The notes under the pieces: model-generated | Database searches by the model: none | Told to the model about the DNA's origin: nothing | Seen by the model: only the letters and a program-made list of their open reading frames with translations | Program-made: the position numbers and the translations under genes | Part shown: in pieces, positions 1-9,796 of the stretch | Layout: every line of letters begins with the position of its first letter | Position numbering within the stretch: the first letter of the stretch is position 1 | DNA from: Nemertoderma westbladi | Taxonomy: Eukaryota > Xenacoelomorpha > Nemertodermatida > Nemertodermatidae | Direction: 5' to 3' | Assembly: GCA_032718475.1 (NCBI GenBank) | Contig: JAUCBJ010002077.1 | Coordinates: 98,196 to 162,195 of the forward strand | Length of the DNA stretch: 64,000 bases

Positions 1-182
1 TGACTGCAAGTACTGAAGTACAACACAAGGTACAGTCGGTACCGGTAACGGTAGCTGACAAGCAGCTGGTAAAAGAGGCCGATAGCCAGACCCTTCTGGG
101 ACCGTTAGGTCCAGCCGCTATGGGTTAGGAAGCGTAACCCGTGGGGTGGTGCTAGACGTCCGCAAGGCCGTCTGGCGCTGGG

Positions 183-660
183 TTTTGTCCCTGTCCTTCC
201 TCCCAGTATCATCCGACATACCGACCATGTCCCTGTCCTTCCCAGTATCATCCAACACACCGACCGTGTCCCTGTCCTTCCTCCCAGTATCATCCAACAC
301 GTCGACCATGTCCATGTCCTTCCTCCCAGTATCATCCGACACACCGACCATGTCCCTGTCCTTCCTCCCAGAATCATCCAACACACTGACCGTGTCCCTG
401 TACTTCCCCCCAGAATCATCCGTCACACCGACTGTGTCCGTGTTCTTCCCCCCAGAATCATCCGACACACCGACCGGGTCCCTGTCCTTCTTCCCAGAAT
501 TATCCGACACACTGACCATGTCCCTGTCCTTCCTCCCAGTATCATCCAACACACTGACCGTGTCCCTGTCCTTCCCCCCAGAATCATCCGTCACACCGAC
601 CGTGTCCGTGTCCTTCCCCCCAGAATCTTACGACACACCGACACTGACCATGTCCCTCCT
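183..660. repeat. 42-bp minisatellite, copy 1
   Basis: About 11 tandem units of 42 bp (14 codons), core TGTCCCTGTCCTTCC followed by CCAGTATCATCC. One unit is 39 bp. Because the period is a multiple of three, several frames are open on both strands. The array sits in a block (178-714) that matches 6675-7211 at a constant offset of 6497 bp; the one difference I noticed is at 218. On the minus strand one frame reads as 14-residue repeats rich in D, G, R and K. Confidence 0.9.
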
Positions 661-864
661 CTTCTGTCGCTTTGGATAAACTTTGTATGAAGGCATTATT
701 ATTGGTGCATTTCTTCGCACTTCTTCGATCGTGGTCACTCTGCCTCCGCGGTGGCCGGGGTCTAGGCGAGGACTCGTGTTCGGAGACAGGTCTGGACTAA
801 GAGGTTCGAATTGCCATTCGCCATCTACAACAACACAAACCACGCACAAACCAAAATGCATAGA
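628..864 (-). pseudogene. Possible N-terminal coding remnant joined to minisatellite copy 1
   Basis: A minus-strand frame opens upstream of the minisatellite (first suitable Met near 864) and runs in frame into the residues NAPIIMPSYKVYPKRQ that also begin the transposon gene at 7298. Everything N-terminal to NAPII differs between the two copies, so two different N-termini are joined to the same downstream block. The frame stops in the first minisatellite unit in both copies. I do not recognise the upstream residues. It may be a second, rearranged DUF7869-type gene or a chance frame. Confidence 0.3.
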
Positions 865-881
865 GTAGTTTATTGATAATT

Positions 882-943
882 GTGGGGTAGCCACGAAAGT
901 AAGCGAGCTTAGCATCATACGGGTATGCACTAACGCAATCGGT
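882..943. repeat. Repeat Y, left part, interrupted by LINE-A
   Basis: Matches the start of the copy at 46291 (GAGCCACGAAAGTAAGCGAG, then a CGGGTA-containing stretch and CAAT-GTGT). The match breaks at the LINE-A insertion and resumes after 4278. Partial relatives lie at 38101, 45779 and 45823. Confidence 0.7.
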
Positions 944-1003
944 GTGAATGGGCCTCATATCTGGGCCTCATATCTGACTCCATTGCGACACCCACCCTGT
1001 GGA

Positions 1004-2317
1004 ATGGCAAACCAGGGTGTGGTATTTGCCCCGAGAGCTGACTCGGCAAAAAAGCACCCCCCAACCCCCACTATGGATTACATTAGCAATGCGGAGGTCC
1101 GGCCACTAGAGGCCAGTGGAATTACCGGACACAATCGGCCTCACAGGCGTCTGTTAACTCCTGACCGGCTGCCTGTCTCACCCCCTACTGGAGAGAGAGC
1201 AGCCAACAATTCTTTGAGTCCCTTTCCTGATGACCTTTCTGGCCCAAACCCTGGGTCACCAGGGAGGCCAGATTGTGATGGGGAGAGGGATTCTGGAGTT
1301 GGAGGCTACTCTCATGTTCCACCCCGACCAACAAAGCCATTGGTGAATCTGAGGCAAGTCACTAGACTAGCCTCAGTAAACACCCTAACACTCGGGTCCC
1401 CAATGCGACAAGGTGAGCTGACTGCCTTGGCAGATAAGCTTTCTCTTAGCGCAGTGGGTGTTCAAGAGCACCGAATGCAGACTGGACAGACTGATGAGGT
1501 TCTGATTAAGGACATGGGGGGCGGTTGGCGACTCGCCCTCGCGTCAGCAGATGATAGTGGCAATGGTGGAATTGGTCTATTGATGAATCCAACTGCACAT
1601 GCAGCATTGGACAAAATAGACCAAATCTCTAACCGCATCATCCGTTGCCACTTCTCATGTTCTGGAAGACTGGCTAAGAAGTTTCCTAAGGTGGTTCTGA
1701 TTGTGTGCTACTCTCCAACTAGTGTTGCCCCTGTAGAGGAGGTGGAAAATTTCTACCACAATCTACAAGCAGCAACTGATGGAGTGGATCAGCATGCATT
1801 CTTAACATTCCTGGGAGACTTTAATGCAAGTCTGCATCAATCACCTACATCGCCCTGGGTCTATAGCAATAGTGTTAACCGAAATTCTGTCCATCTTCAG
1901 GATTTTATCTCTGGAAATGGATTGTTTTCGGCTGGAACCCAGTTCAAGAAGCGAACTGGAAAGCTATGGACTCATAGTGGACCCAGTGGTCACAAGTCCC
2001 AGATAGACCATATTCTGTTTCGTAGGAAATACAGGAGCTCTATACAAGACTGTAATGCATTTACACTTCGACCCTTCTCCAGTGATCACCGCCTTATTGT
2101 GGCCAAGGTAAGACTTAGTCTGCGTGCTAGCAGAACAACGAAATCTGCCTTGCCACGGCATGACTGGTCCTCTCTGTTGCAACAGCCAAGTGTGAGATCC
2201 AGCTTCACACTACAGCTGAGCAACAGGTATGAGGCTCTTGCCTCTGAGGCGGCAGATCACTGTGAGGGCTATACTGCCTTTACAGAAGCAGTTAAGTTAG
2301 CAGCTGCAGAAATATGA
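1004..2317 (+). CDS. LINE-A endonuclease portion (frame-broken)
   Basis: Encodes the apurinic-type endonuclease that nicks target DNA to prime reverse transcription. I start at the first in-frame ATG, 1004; the frame is open further upstream but without an ATG. The endonuclease fold starts near 1340. Seen in order: GVQEHR (catalytic Glu region, about 1460), GGIGLLMN (about 1570), GDFNA (about 1815), DHILF (about 2008) and SDHRLI (about 2080), the usual EEP-family motif order. The frame ends at a TGA at 2315-2317 just after a position where the next frame carries on the same polyprotein, so this is a single-nucleotide frameshift and not a natural end. The N-terminal 100 or so residues are proline-rich and unrecognised. 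Confidence 0.8.
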   Translation: MANQGVVFAPRADSAKKHPPTPTMDYISNAEVRPLEASGITGHNRPHRRLLTPDRLPVSPPTGERAANNSLSPFPDDLSGPNPGSPGRPDCDGERDSGVGGYSHVPPRPTKPLVNLRQVTRLASVNTLTLGSPMRQGELTALADKLSLSAVGVQEHRMQTGQTDEVLIKDMGGGWRLALASADDSGNGGIGLLMNPTAHAALDKIDQISNRIIRCHFSCSGRLAKKFPKVVLIVCYSPTSVAPVEEVENFYHNLQAATDGVDQHAFLTFLGDFNASLHQSPTSPWVYSNSVNRNSVHLQDFISGNGLFSAGTQFKKRTGKLWTHSGPSGHKSQIDHILFRRKYRSSIQDCNAFTLRPFSSDHRLIVAKVRLSLRASRTTKSALPRHDWSSLLQQPSVRSSFTLQLSNRYEALASEAADHCEGYTAFTEAVKLAAAEI

Positions 2318-4232
2318 CCTTCATAAGGCGCAGAAAGAGTCCCGACTCAAACAGACTACAGCGGCCAAGAATGCAGTTAAAGCTGCATCTAGGTCCCTGA
2401 ACAGGCAGTACTCTGTTAATCTACAGGAGCTAATAAACCAACAGGTTGATGCCATCAATGATGCTGACGACAGCAGGCAATCATCCCAGGCATGGAAATC
2501 GATCAATCTGCTTACTGGGCGGAAAAGCCAACCAACCACCAAGGTTAAGGCTGAATCACCAGCCGATCGCCTCAATGGTTGGAAAGCCCACTTTGAAAAG
2601 CTCCTCAATAATGACAGGGTATTGCCTGATAACTTTATAGAAGTAAAAGTGTCTGAGTCTGTACTCCCAGATATTCCCATTGGCGATATCTCCTTTGCAG
2701 AAGTGAAGGCTGCTGCAAAGAGCATTAAGACCAATCGTGCCAGTGGAGTAGATGGTGTTCCCCCTGAGGTCTTTAAAATACCTGAGTGTTTAAAGCTCAT
2801 CTATCCCATCATAGTAGACATGTACCGTACAACAAGAGTCCCACAAGAAATGAAAACAAATAAGTTGGTGCCAGTTCCCAAGAAGGGCAACCTAACACTC
2901 TATGGTCCTTTTCGGGGAATCTCAGTGATCTCGATCGCTGCAAAACTATACAATAGAATTCTATTAAATCGCATCAGGGATCCCATTGAGAGACTGCTAC
3001 GTGGAAATCAGAATGGGTTCCGTAAAGGTCGTGGGACCATGGAGCCCATTTTGGCACTTAGAAGGATAATTGAAGAGTTATCAAAAAAGAAAGACAGGCA
3101 TCTGGCTGTTATCTTTGTTGACTTCTTCAAGGCCTTTGATTCAGTCTCTCGCTCACGTATGTTCAGCATACTTTCATTATATGGGATTCCTGATGAAATT
3201 ATTGCAGCAATCAGATCAGTATACGATGGTTCGACAACATTTGTGTCTACTGTTGACGGTGACACAGAACCATTTGAAGTGTTATGGGGCGTCCTCCAAG
3301 GAGACACACTTGCACCATTCTTGTTCATTATTGTGGTTGACTATGTTCTACGCATGTCCTTAGATCATCATAATGATGATGGGGTGATGCTAACTCCACC
3401 TACTGGCTCCAGAAGTCGAGGAAATCCTGCCAAGTACCTAACTGATCTAGACTTTGCTGATGACTTAGGAGTACTCTCAGAATCATTAGAGGGAGCCCAG
3501 CGGCTCCTCAGCTCATTAGAACATGCTGCTTCTAGTGTTGGTCTTTTTATTAACTCCAGAAAGACCAAAATTCTGACTGTTAACTTTGAAAGTCCTCAGC
3601 AAGTCTCTGATCGGATGAGCATAAGCTCAAAGGATGGTATGCTTGAGCATGTGGACGACTTCTGTTACCTGGGATCATGGATCCGGAAGTCAGGTGAGGA
3701 CCTTCGAATACGTAAGGGAAAGGCATGGGCAGCCTTGAATAGGCTTTCCAGGATTTGGAAGTCACCTAGAATTAATCGGAAACTTAAGGTCCGATTATTT
3801 AGAGCAGCAGTAGTTCCAGTACTCCTCTACGGGAGTCCATGCTGGGCTCTAACTGCTGAGGACACCAAATCTCTGGATGGCACATTCACAAGAATGCTAC
3901 GCCGGGTACATTGTGTCAAGTACAATGCACACATCTCCAACCAGACACTATATAACATTGGAGGTGTCTCATTGGTTCCCCCAAGCTTGACACTAGAACA
4001 AAATCGCCTCCGCTTTGCAGGACATTGCTTTCGCCGTGAGGACCAGCCAGTGCATAATCTTGTACTTTGGCAGCCTCATGGAGTGAATAAGCATGGTGGA
4101 CAGCCCATGACTTTCTTGAGACGCATCTTAAAGGACACTGGCCTTAAAGATGCGGATGATCTAGCAAATGTCATGGGTGATAGGGAGTTGTGGCGGTGCA
4201 ATTTTGTTGACAAGCCGGCACAGCATTCTTAA
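2310..4232 (+). CDS. LINE-A reverse transcriptase portion
   Basis: Continues the LINE-A polyprotein after the frame change near 2308; the frame is open from there although the first ATG is at about 2820. Reverse transcriptase copies the element's RNA at the nicked target. Motifs in order: RASGVDGVPPEVFK, FRGISVISIAAKLYN, NGFRKGRGT, VIFVDFFKAFDSV (first catalytic Asp), GVLQGDTLAPFLF, and DLDFADD at about 3451 (catalytic Asp pair), followed by CYLGSWIRKSGEDL and a C-terminal thumb or connection region with LLYGSPCW and RLRFAGHCFRRED. The stop TAA is at 4230-4232. Apart from the upstream frameshift the RT core looks intact, suggesting fairly recent activity. Confidence 0.85.
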   Translation, partial: KYDLHKAQKESRLKQTTAAKNAVKAASRSLNRQYSVNLQELINQQVDAINDADDSRQSSQAWKSINLLTGRKSQPTTKVKAESPADRLNGWKAHFEKLLNNDRVLPDNFIEVKVSESVLPDIPIGDISFAEVKAAAKSIKTNRASGVDGVPPEVFKIPECLKLIYPIIVDMYRTTRVPQEMKTNKLVPVPKKGNLTLYGPFRGISVISIAAKLYNRILLNRIRDPIERLLRGNQNGFRKGRGTMEPILALRRIIEELSKKKDRHLAVIFVDFFKAFDSVSRSRMFSILSLYGIPDEIIAAIRSVYDGSTTFVSTVDGDTEPFEVLWGVLQGDTLAPFLFIIVVDYVLRMSLDHHNDDGVMLTPPTGSRSRGNPAKYLTDLDFADDLGVLSESLEGAQRLLSSLEHAASSVGLFINSRKTKILTVNFESPQQVSDRMSISSKDGMLEHVDDFCYLGSWIRKSGEDLRIRKGKAWAALNRLSRIWKSPRINRKLKVRLFRAAVVPVLLYGSPCWALTAEDTKSLDGTFTRMLRRVHCVKYNAHISNQTLYNIGGVSLVPPSLTLEQNRLRFAGHCFRREDQPVHNLVLWQPHGVNKHGGQPMTFLRRILKDTGLKDADDLANVMGDRELWRCNFVDKPAQHS

Positions 4233-4277
4233 AAATGCAGCTGCAATGCAGCATGCCGATCCTAGTAGTAGTGAATG

Positions 4278-5095
4278 TTTTAACTTTAATAACTCTGCAA
4301 ATCCTCGATGAATTATAACCAAATTTGATACACATGTTGTTTGGCAACAGTTTAGAAATTTACCAAGTAGAATTTGCGTGTGGCCTTCGAGAAGCTAAGA
4401 AAAAAATCAGTTAAATAAGTTGATTACGGTAAAAAAACACCATATTCTTTCTGCCTTTCCTTTAATGGAAATTATTATTTTCTAATATAGGATTTAAATA
4501 ATTATATATCCTTAAAAAGTATACAGCTGGAATCCCCATACCCAATTCCATTATAGTTTTTATTTAGTTCAAATGATTTGCTTTAATTATGAAATGTGTT
4601 TTTAATTGATCTAAACATTATTATCATATTAAAATCTTATTTCTACGCTACTTCCATCTCCCTCATTCCTTATTGTTTATTTGGCAAAATGACAGGCTTG
4701 AGTATTTAATGGCGATTCTTTAGAATTAGCTAAATAATTTCGTTGAGACTTTACATGGTAAATTAATTTAATAATGTTTCAGTATCAATACTACATCGGC
4801 ATAAGGTAACTTAAATATTTCTTACAAATTGAGTCGCCTCCACGCTTAAAATATATTACTTTTAAAGCACCAATTCTCTGTCAATACCTGCCCGTCATCA
4901 ATCCTCTGTGCCATTGGGTTGGTGTGATGCAGATTAAAAGGGCTGAAGGGGGGTTGAAGGGGAGGAACTGTACCCTCTTCTTTTATTTAGTGGCGGTTTA
5001 GTTAAATTTCTTAATACCGATTTTGGGATAGAATCGCTAAATTTTTATTTGTATCTCATAACTGGGCCTCGTGCTGCGCGAAGGCCCCTCCAATG
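4278..5095. repeat. Repeat Y, right part
   Basis: From AATCCTCGATGAA to the hairpin-like GGGCCTCGTGCTGCGCGAAG near 5065 this matches 46411-46820, with about 400 bp of extra AT-rich sequence here (4441-4855). No coding capacity is visible. It is the second half of the repeat interrupted by LINE-A. Confidence 0.65.
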
Positions 5096-5594
5096 TGTAT
5101 CGTATACTAACTATACTGCCGTGCTAAGGCTAAATACCCTATCTCGAAAAATGTCATTTTGAGAAAATAGCGATTTAGTTTGATCGATTGTCCACGCTAG
5201 GAACAATGTTAATATATCTCCGTAATGGTCCCCTATATCGTAAAAAATACGCATAATTTTTATGGCATATGCCGATAAGTACTTTGGACACTAGATGGCG
5301 CAGAAAATCGACATAGGGTGTTTTACCAAAACATTTAGGTAATTATTCAGTTGAGGGATTTACCCTATCTCGTATATAGGGTACTTTTTTTAATATAGGG
5401 TATTCTGACATTTTCTGTAGTTGTAATTATTTTTACATAAAAACTATTTTAATATGTTAATTTTGTATATTTAGTCCATTTGTATATTACAAAACATACA
5501 AAAACAAGTACAAGGTACCCAATTTAAAACATTCACAAATTCAATAGTCAAATATTCAATAAAATCCAATTCAAATGCATAGTTTAAAATCAAT

Positions 5595-6674
5595 TTATGT
5601 ATCTTCATTTGGACGCCGGACTATCTCGTTCCAGAACTTCAGTCGATTTGCAGGAATTACTGGAGCTAGGCGACCAATTAATTCGTCCAATCGGTCGCTG
5701 GGAACACCTTTAGGTTCCTTTTGATATTCAGGAACACAATAGATGGCATTTCTCTTCATGAGATCAACTTCCAACCAATCTGGATCGCCATAATTTACTT
5801 TATACTTTATCATCTTGCATCCCTTCTCCAACCTTACGGATACGACAGACTTCAGTAATGGAAAGGTACCATTGTCTCGATGTTTTTTAAGTTTATGGAC
5901 GGAGATCTCATTGGTCCAAAGATGAACGTCACCATGCTCAATTATCTTTACTTCAGAATTGAAGCTCGCAGCTTTCTTTACCCAAGTTCCGAAATCTTGA
6001 AAGTCATATACTTTCTTAGCTGTCTTTATTTCCTTATTAACTAGCCGGTGTAAGTTGTCTGCTGACATAGAGGAATGGTGTGGTTCAAAGTACCACAACT
6101 CGATAGCTTTTTGTCCCATAAACTGAACAAGTTTTATAAGACACGAGTAGAGTGTGTAGTTTTTGTTCTGAGCGCCGCAATTATCAACCCATATCTTCAC
6201 AAGCTCTTTATAGCTTCTAGAAAATATAAAAATGTGGATGCAATGTCTTCATCGTTTCTACCATGCTCCCCATCATGCAAAATAGCAGAGAATATATTAT
6301 TATTGTTGCGGAGTTTGCCCAACGGGACGAAAGATTTGTGATATGCTACGACTCTTCTCAAGAATTGCACGTCCTTAAACATTTCAAGAACGGGCAACAT
6401 GATGACTTTCTGCAAATCCGCAAAAACTATGGTGGTTGAACTATTTCCCCTAAACGCGGCATCCCTTTGATATGTTTCTCTGGAGGCCCTGGCCCTCGCA
6501 CGGTCGATGTGTGTTTCATGCTCGACACATATATCACATACGTTTAAGTTGGAAGCGGCACAGGTATGCAGCTTATGCATTTCACATTTGATACACTCCT
6601 CATGTCCTAACTTGGCGAACGATATATTCATTCCATGGAAGACTTTGCGATATTTCTGATATAATACATCACAC
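5595..6674 (-). pseudogene. DUF7869-like protein, probable transposase, frameshifted
   Basis: Two overlapping minus frames form one gene. Upstream (6674 to about 6235): Cys/His-rich HEECIKCEMHKLH, then CDICVEHETHIDRARARAS and a Y-x3-D helix, then FVPLGK and a DGEHGRNDEDIAS motif. Downstream (about 6235 to 5595): KIWVDNCGAQNKN, EPHHSSM and a basic C-terminus ending at the stop 5597-5595. The order Cys/His cluster, H-x-G-E, D-N-C-x-x-Q-N-K-N matches the large invertebrate family I know as DUF7869; the Asp of DNC may be part of an RNase-H-like active site (inference). A one-nucleotide frame change near 6220-6240 breaks the gene, and the minisatellite replaces its middle. Its position between TIRs suggests it is the transposase. 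Confidence 0.7.
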
Positions 6675-6679
6675 CTGGG

Positions 6680-7155
6680 TTTTGTCCCTGTCCTTCCTCC
6701 CAGTATCATCCGACACACCGACCATGTCCCTGTCCTTCCCAGTATCATCCAACACACCGACCGTGTCCCTGTCCTTCCTCCCAGTATCATCCAACACGTC
6801 GACCATGTCCATGTCCTTCCTCCCAGTATCATCCGACACACCGACCATGTCCCTGTCCTTCCTCCCAGAATCATCCAACACACTGACCGTGTCCCTGTAC
6901 TTCCCCCCAGAATCATCCGTCACACCGACTGTGTCCGTGTTCTTCCCCCCAGAATCATCCGACACACCGACCGGGTCCCTGTCCTTCTTCCCAGAATTAT
7001 CCGACACACTGACCATGTCCCTGTCCTTCCTCCCAGTATCATCCAACACACTGACCGTGTCCCTGTCCTTCCCCCCAGAATCATCCGTCACACCGACCGT
7101 GTCCGTGTCCTTCCCCCCAGAATCTTACGACACACCGACACTGACCATGTCCCTC
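6680..7155. repeat. 42-bp minisatellite, copy 2 (inside the transposon gene)
   Basis: Same array as 183-660, near-identical unit by unit. On the minus strand it lies between the N-terminal piece (start 7298) and the DUF7869 domain (from 6674). An in-frame TAA at 7127-7125 in the first unit, present in both copies, stops the N-terminal frame. Confidence 0.9.
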
Positions 7156-7298
7156 CTCTTCTGTCGCTTTGGATAAACTTTGTATGAAGGCATTATTATT
7201 GGTGCATTTCTCTTTCTCGTCATTGAGTTCTTACAACATTCCGCTTCCGGTAATTCAAACCGAAAGAATGACAATGGTTCATTATCTTCTAGATCCAT
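7125..7298 (-). pseudogene. N-terminal piece of the transposon gene
   Basis: ATG at 7298 opens 57 codons: an acidic start (MDLEDNEPLSFF), a double Cys, then NAPIIMPSYKVYPKRQKRRD, a basic stretch that could be nuclear-targeting or DNA-binding (inference). It runs straight into the first minisatellite unit and stops at TAA 7127-7125. The DUF7869 domain downstream is in a different frame from the longest minisatellite frame, so a continuous product would need at least one frame change plus readthrough or splicing. Confidence 0.5.
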
Positions 7299-7705
7299 AA
7301 TATATTATAGGCCTAATGCCTAAAGCAATAATTGAAATGAAAGCTGTTCCGTGCCTAATCTAGAGAAATACCCTATCTACAGCTGGAAACAGGTATATCT
7401 ATATTAAGATGTAAATACCCTATCTCAAAAATATTGATATAGGGTATTGTAGAATGCCCAAATATATTTAGGCAATATACCCTACATATCTGTTCCATAC
7501 TGGCGATAGGGTGTTTTGCCTTAACATAGAGGTCAAATAGGTGTTTTGTAGGGTATTTTGCCACCTGGAAACTCTATTTTGTGCTCAGAAACAGCCCTAT
7601 TGTTCTATACTGTTAGATAGAGCGTAAAATTTTATGTGGATTTCTAAAATAAAAAAAATTTGAGATTTTTTGAGATAGGGTATTTAGCCTTAACACGGCA
7701 GTATA

Positions 7706-9795
7706 CAGTAGTAATATAGTGGCGTTATTCAGGTACATGCCCATGCTCATTTCTACAAATCTTAATGAGATTGCATGAAATTTGAAACAGAGTTAGTTTC
7801 ACCTCCCTCCTCCTTACTGGGTGAGCCAGAATTTTTATTTTCACTTTCATTCTTTAGCTACAAGCGTTTGAAAAAGGTGTCTCCGTCGATATTGCACCAA
7901 TTACTCCGCAGTTATTCTTCAACATTATAATGATTTGTTTGTGGATACAGAGCAGGTGAAGATTGGTTTAAAATTCAATATACCACATCCAGCTGATTCT
8001 ATTGACGTTAGTTTATTGTATTGTTTTGGTGTTTTGTGTTTTTTTTCGATTAATTGAAAATTTAACATTGAGACGATAAAAATTCGCAAACCTACACCCA
8101 TTGGTAGAAATAATCAAGGTCATCATTTTGCGAGGAAGTAGACGTGAAGCGGGTCAATAAAGTCCGTATCATAATTGCTTGTCTCACAGATCTGCAGGAC
8201 ACCCAAATGGAGATTGGCCTTTCTCCGCTCCTACTTATCCCTCCCTAAGGATGTCTTCGCCCTGCGCTGTTGTCCACCACATAACGCAGTCTTCCACTCA
8301 GTTTTACCTCATTAACCGTGATGCCTTGACTGATATGGTCGGCTCTCCGATTTGTCATATGACAAGGCTTGTCTTTTAGTGAAACGTGAGGAAAGTACAA
8401 ATACAGCTGAAGTATTAATTGCTCCCAGGTGATATTAATTAGCCTAAATGAATTGGAGTTTGTTAATGCAACTGTTATTAATGATGTAATATTATGCAAC
8501 TTAAGAATGTCTATTTGATATAAGTGGATTAGATGTGAGAGTAATGATTAGGGGCAAGTAGCTGAACTGGTTAGTTTTACCCGCTACTGTGAGGAGGCTG
8601 AATGCTGACACGTACGTATAGCGCTGGTTCAACGCTTTGCATGACATTATTGCCACACAAATAAATTGTTGTCCTTCTTAGGGTTATTATAATGTACTAT
8701 GACAACTCGCTGCCAATACTAACGTCGATCGTTAAATAATGTCTACATTTTGGATTAAATATTAAACAAGAATATAATCGAAAAGTGTGCCGAGTTAATT
8801 TAATTGTACTAACTGTACACTACACTACTAGGCCCCTAAAATACATCATTAAATGATTTGCCAATTAGATTTCGAAATTTACATGATTAATTTAATTATA
8901 TTTCCGGAGATTAAAAAAACACTGAAAGTTATTATACAGTATGTCCCACAATAGAGATAGTTTTTCAATTTACAGTACCCCCCCCCCCCCCCCCCCCTTC
9001 CTTGTAATGCCTTGAAATTTCAAAGTAATTAGCAAAAAGTCACAGTTAATTTTACTACTGTAGGACATAGATATAATATTTTCTCATCTCCCTATTTTTG
9101 CTTGGGCGAATCAAAATTATCTGGAGAATCGACCTGGAGATAGATACCTTTATACATTAAATTCATTGCTTATGTATAATAATATATATTATAATTACAA
9201 TAACATTGCTTATGCTGGATATTACTTTTGTGACTGGCTCGCCCCATCCTGCTATTCCACCATACTAGCCTACTGTATATTCCTAATATTCCACAAGTCT
9301 GCCTTTTAGCGAACGCCGATATATAATCCTATTGAATCTCAGAAGCAGCGCCTACCTGCCAATACCTTACTAATACAGTTCAGCTTCGTAGACCACAGGC
9401 AGTAACAGGTGCCTGCAACCCCCAGACTATACTAAATAACTAATCTCACTCTGTGTTCCCATCTTACTAAACCAATAAAAGTGTTTAAACTATACTGCAT
9501 TATTATTATTTTATCAATATTACCATTGACATTTCTAACATTATAATTTTTTGTAGTTGAATATTGTTTATGAATATTCGTTATGTGCTATATGATTTTG
9601 GTTTGTAAATAGTTACACATTCGTGGGCCCTTGGCGCTGGACGAAACAAGCAAGCTTATTATACTGGCTTAACTACAGTTGTACTGTACGTTGCCTAGAC
9701 GCCCTCCAGCGGTAATTTCAGACTTTCGATAGTCTTTACCGATAGAGCGATAGACATTCGAAGCCTGAGCCGACCCGAAGGCTCCTCTTGCAACA
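7706..9795. other. No gene seen; AT-rich, with a dispersed repeat and a poly-C tract
   Basis: 7768-7925 resembles 42195-42360 (shared CTCCCTCCT, TGGGTGAG, AAAAAGGTGT and ATATTGCACCA), a low-copy dispersed repeat. A pure C tract of about 20 bases lies at 8978-8998. Short ORFs here have no recognisable domain. Confidence 0.5.
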
Positions 9796-9796
9796 G

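Larger units (their letters stand above)
951..4270 (+). mobile_element. LINE-A: near full-length RTE-like non-LTR retrotransposon
   Basis: About 3.3 kb with an endonuclease region followed by reverse transcriptase. It is flanked by a candidate 7-bp target-site duplication GTGAATG (944-950 and 4271-4277). The 3' end is a short TAG repeat; an independent copy at 52497-53041 stops its similarity at the same TAG run, which fixes the 3' end. The single-polyprotein layout and short simple-repeat tail fit the RTE group, but the clade is inferred from memory of motifs. The visible coding defect is one frame change near 2308. Fragments of the same family lie at 15160-16247, 26175-26965, 38160-38575 and 52497-53041. 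Confidence 0.85.
5116..7701 (-). mobile_element. TIR DNA transposon carrying a DUF7869-like gene
   Basis: Terminal inverted repeats of about 37 bp with two mismatches: 5116-5152 begins CTGCCGTGCTAAGGCTAAAT and the reverse complement of 7665-7701 begins CTGCCGTGTTAAGGCTAAAT. Both ends are bordered by TATA (5112-5115, 7702-7705), a 4-bp target-site duplication. The subterminal zones repeat TACCCTATCTC in both orientations (near 5148, 5362, 5395, 7366, 7414, 7433, 7503, 7545 and 7671), as expected for transposase binding sites. The only gene inside is the minus-strand DUF7869-like gene. I do not know a named superfamily with this TIR. Confidence 0.8.

Noticed and set aside
178-714. The duplicated block as a true spliced exon
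   Set aside because: One edge has a donor-like CAG|GTGTGA, but the upstream edge lacks a pyrimidine tract in both copies, so splicing is not supported.
6669-7091. Minus-strand 140-residue repeat protein in the 42-bp minisatellite
   Set aside because: It is a frame of the minisatellite that does not join the DUF7869 domain in frame; no independent evidence of translation.
8978-8998. C tracts as assembly gaps or errors
   Set aside because: Several belong to a recognisable repeat family (Z), so at least those are real sequence, although exact lengths may be unreliable.
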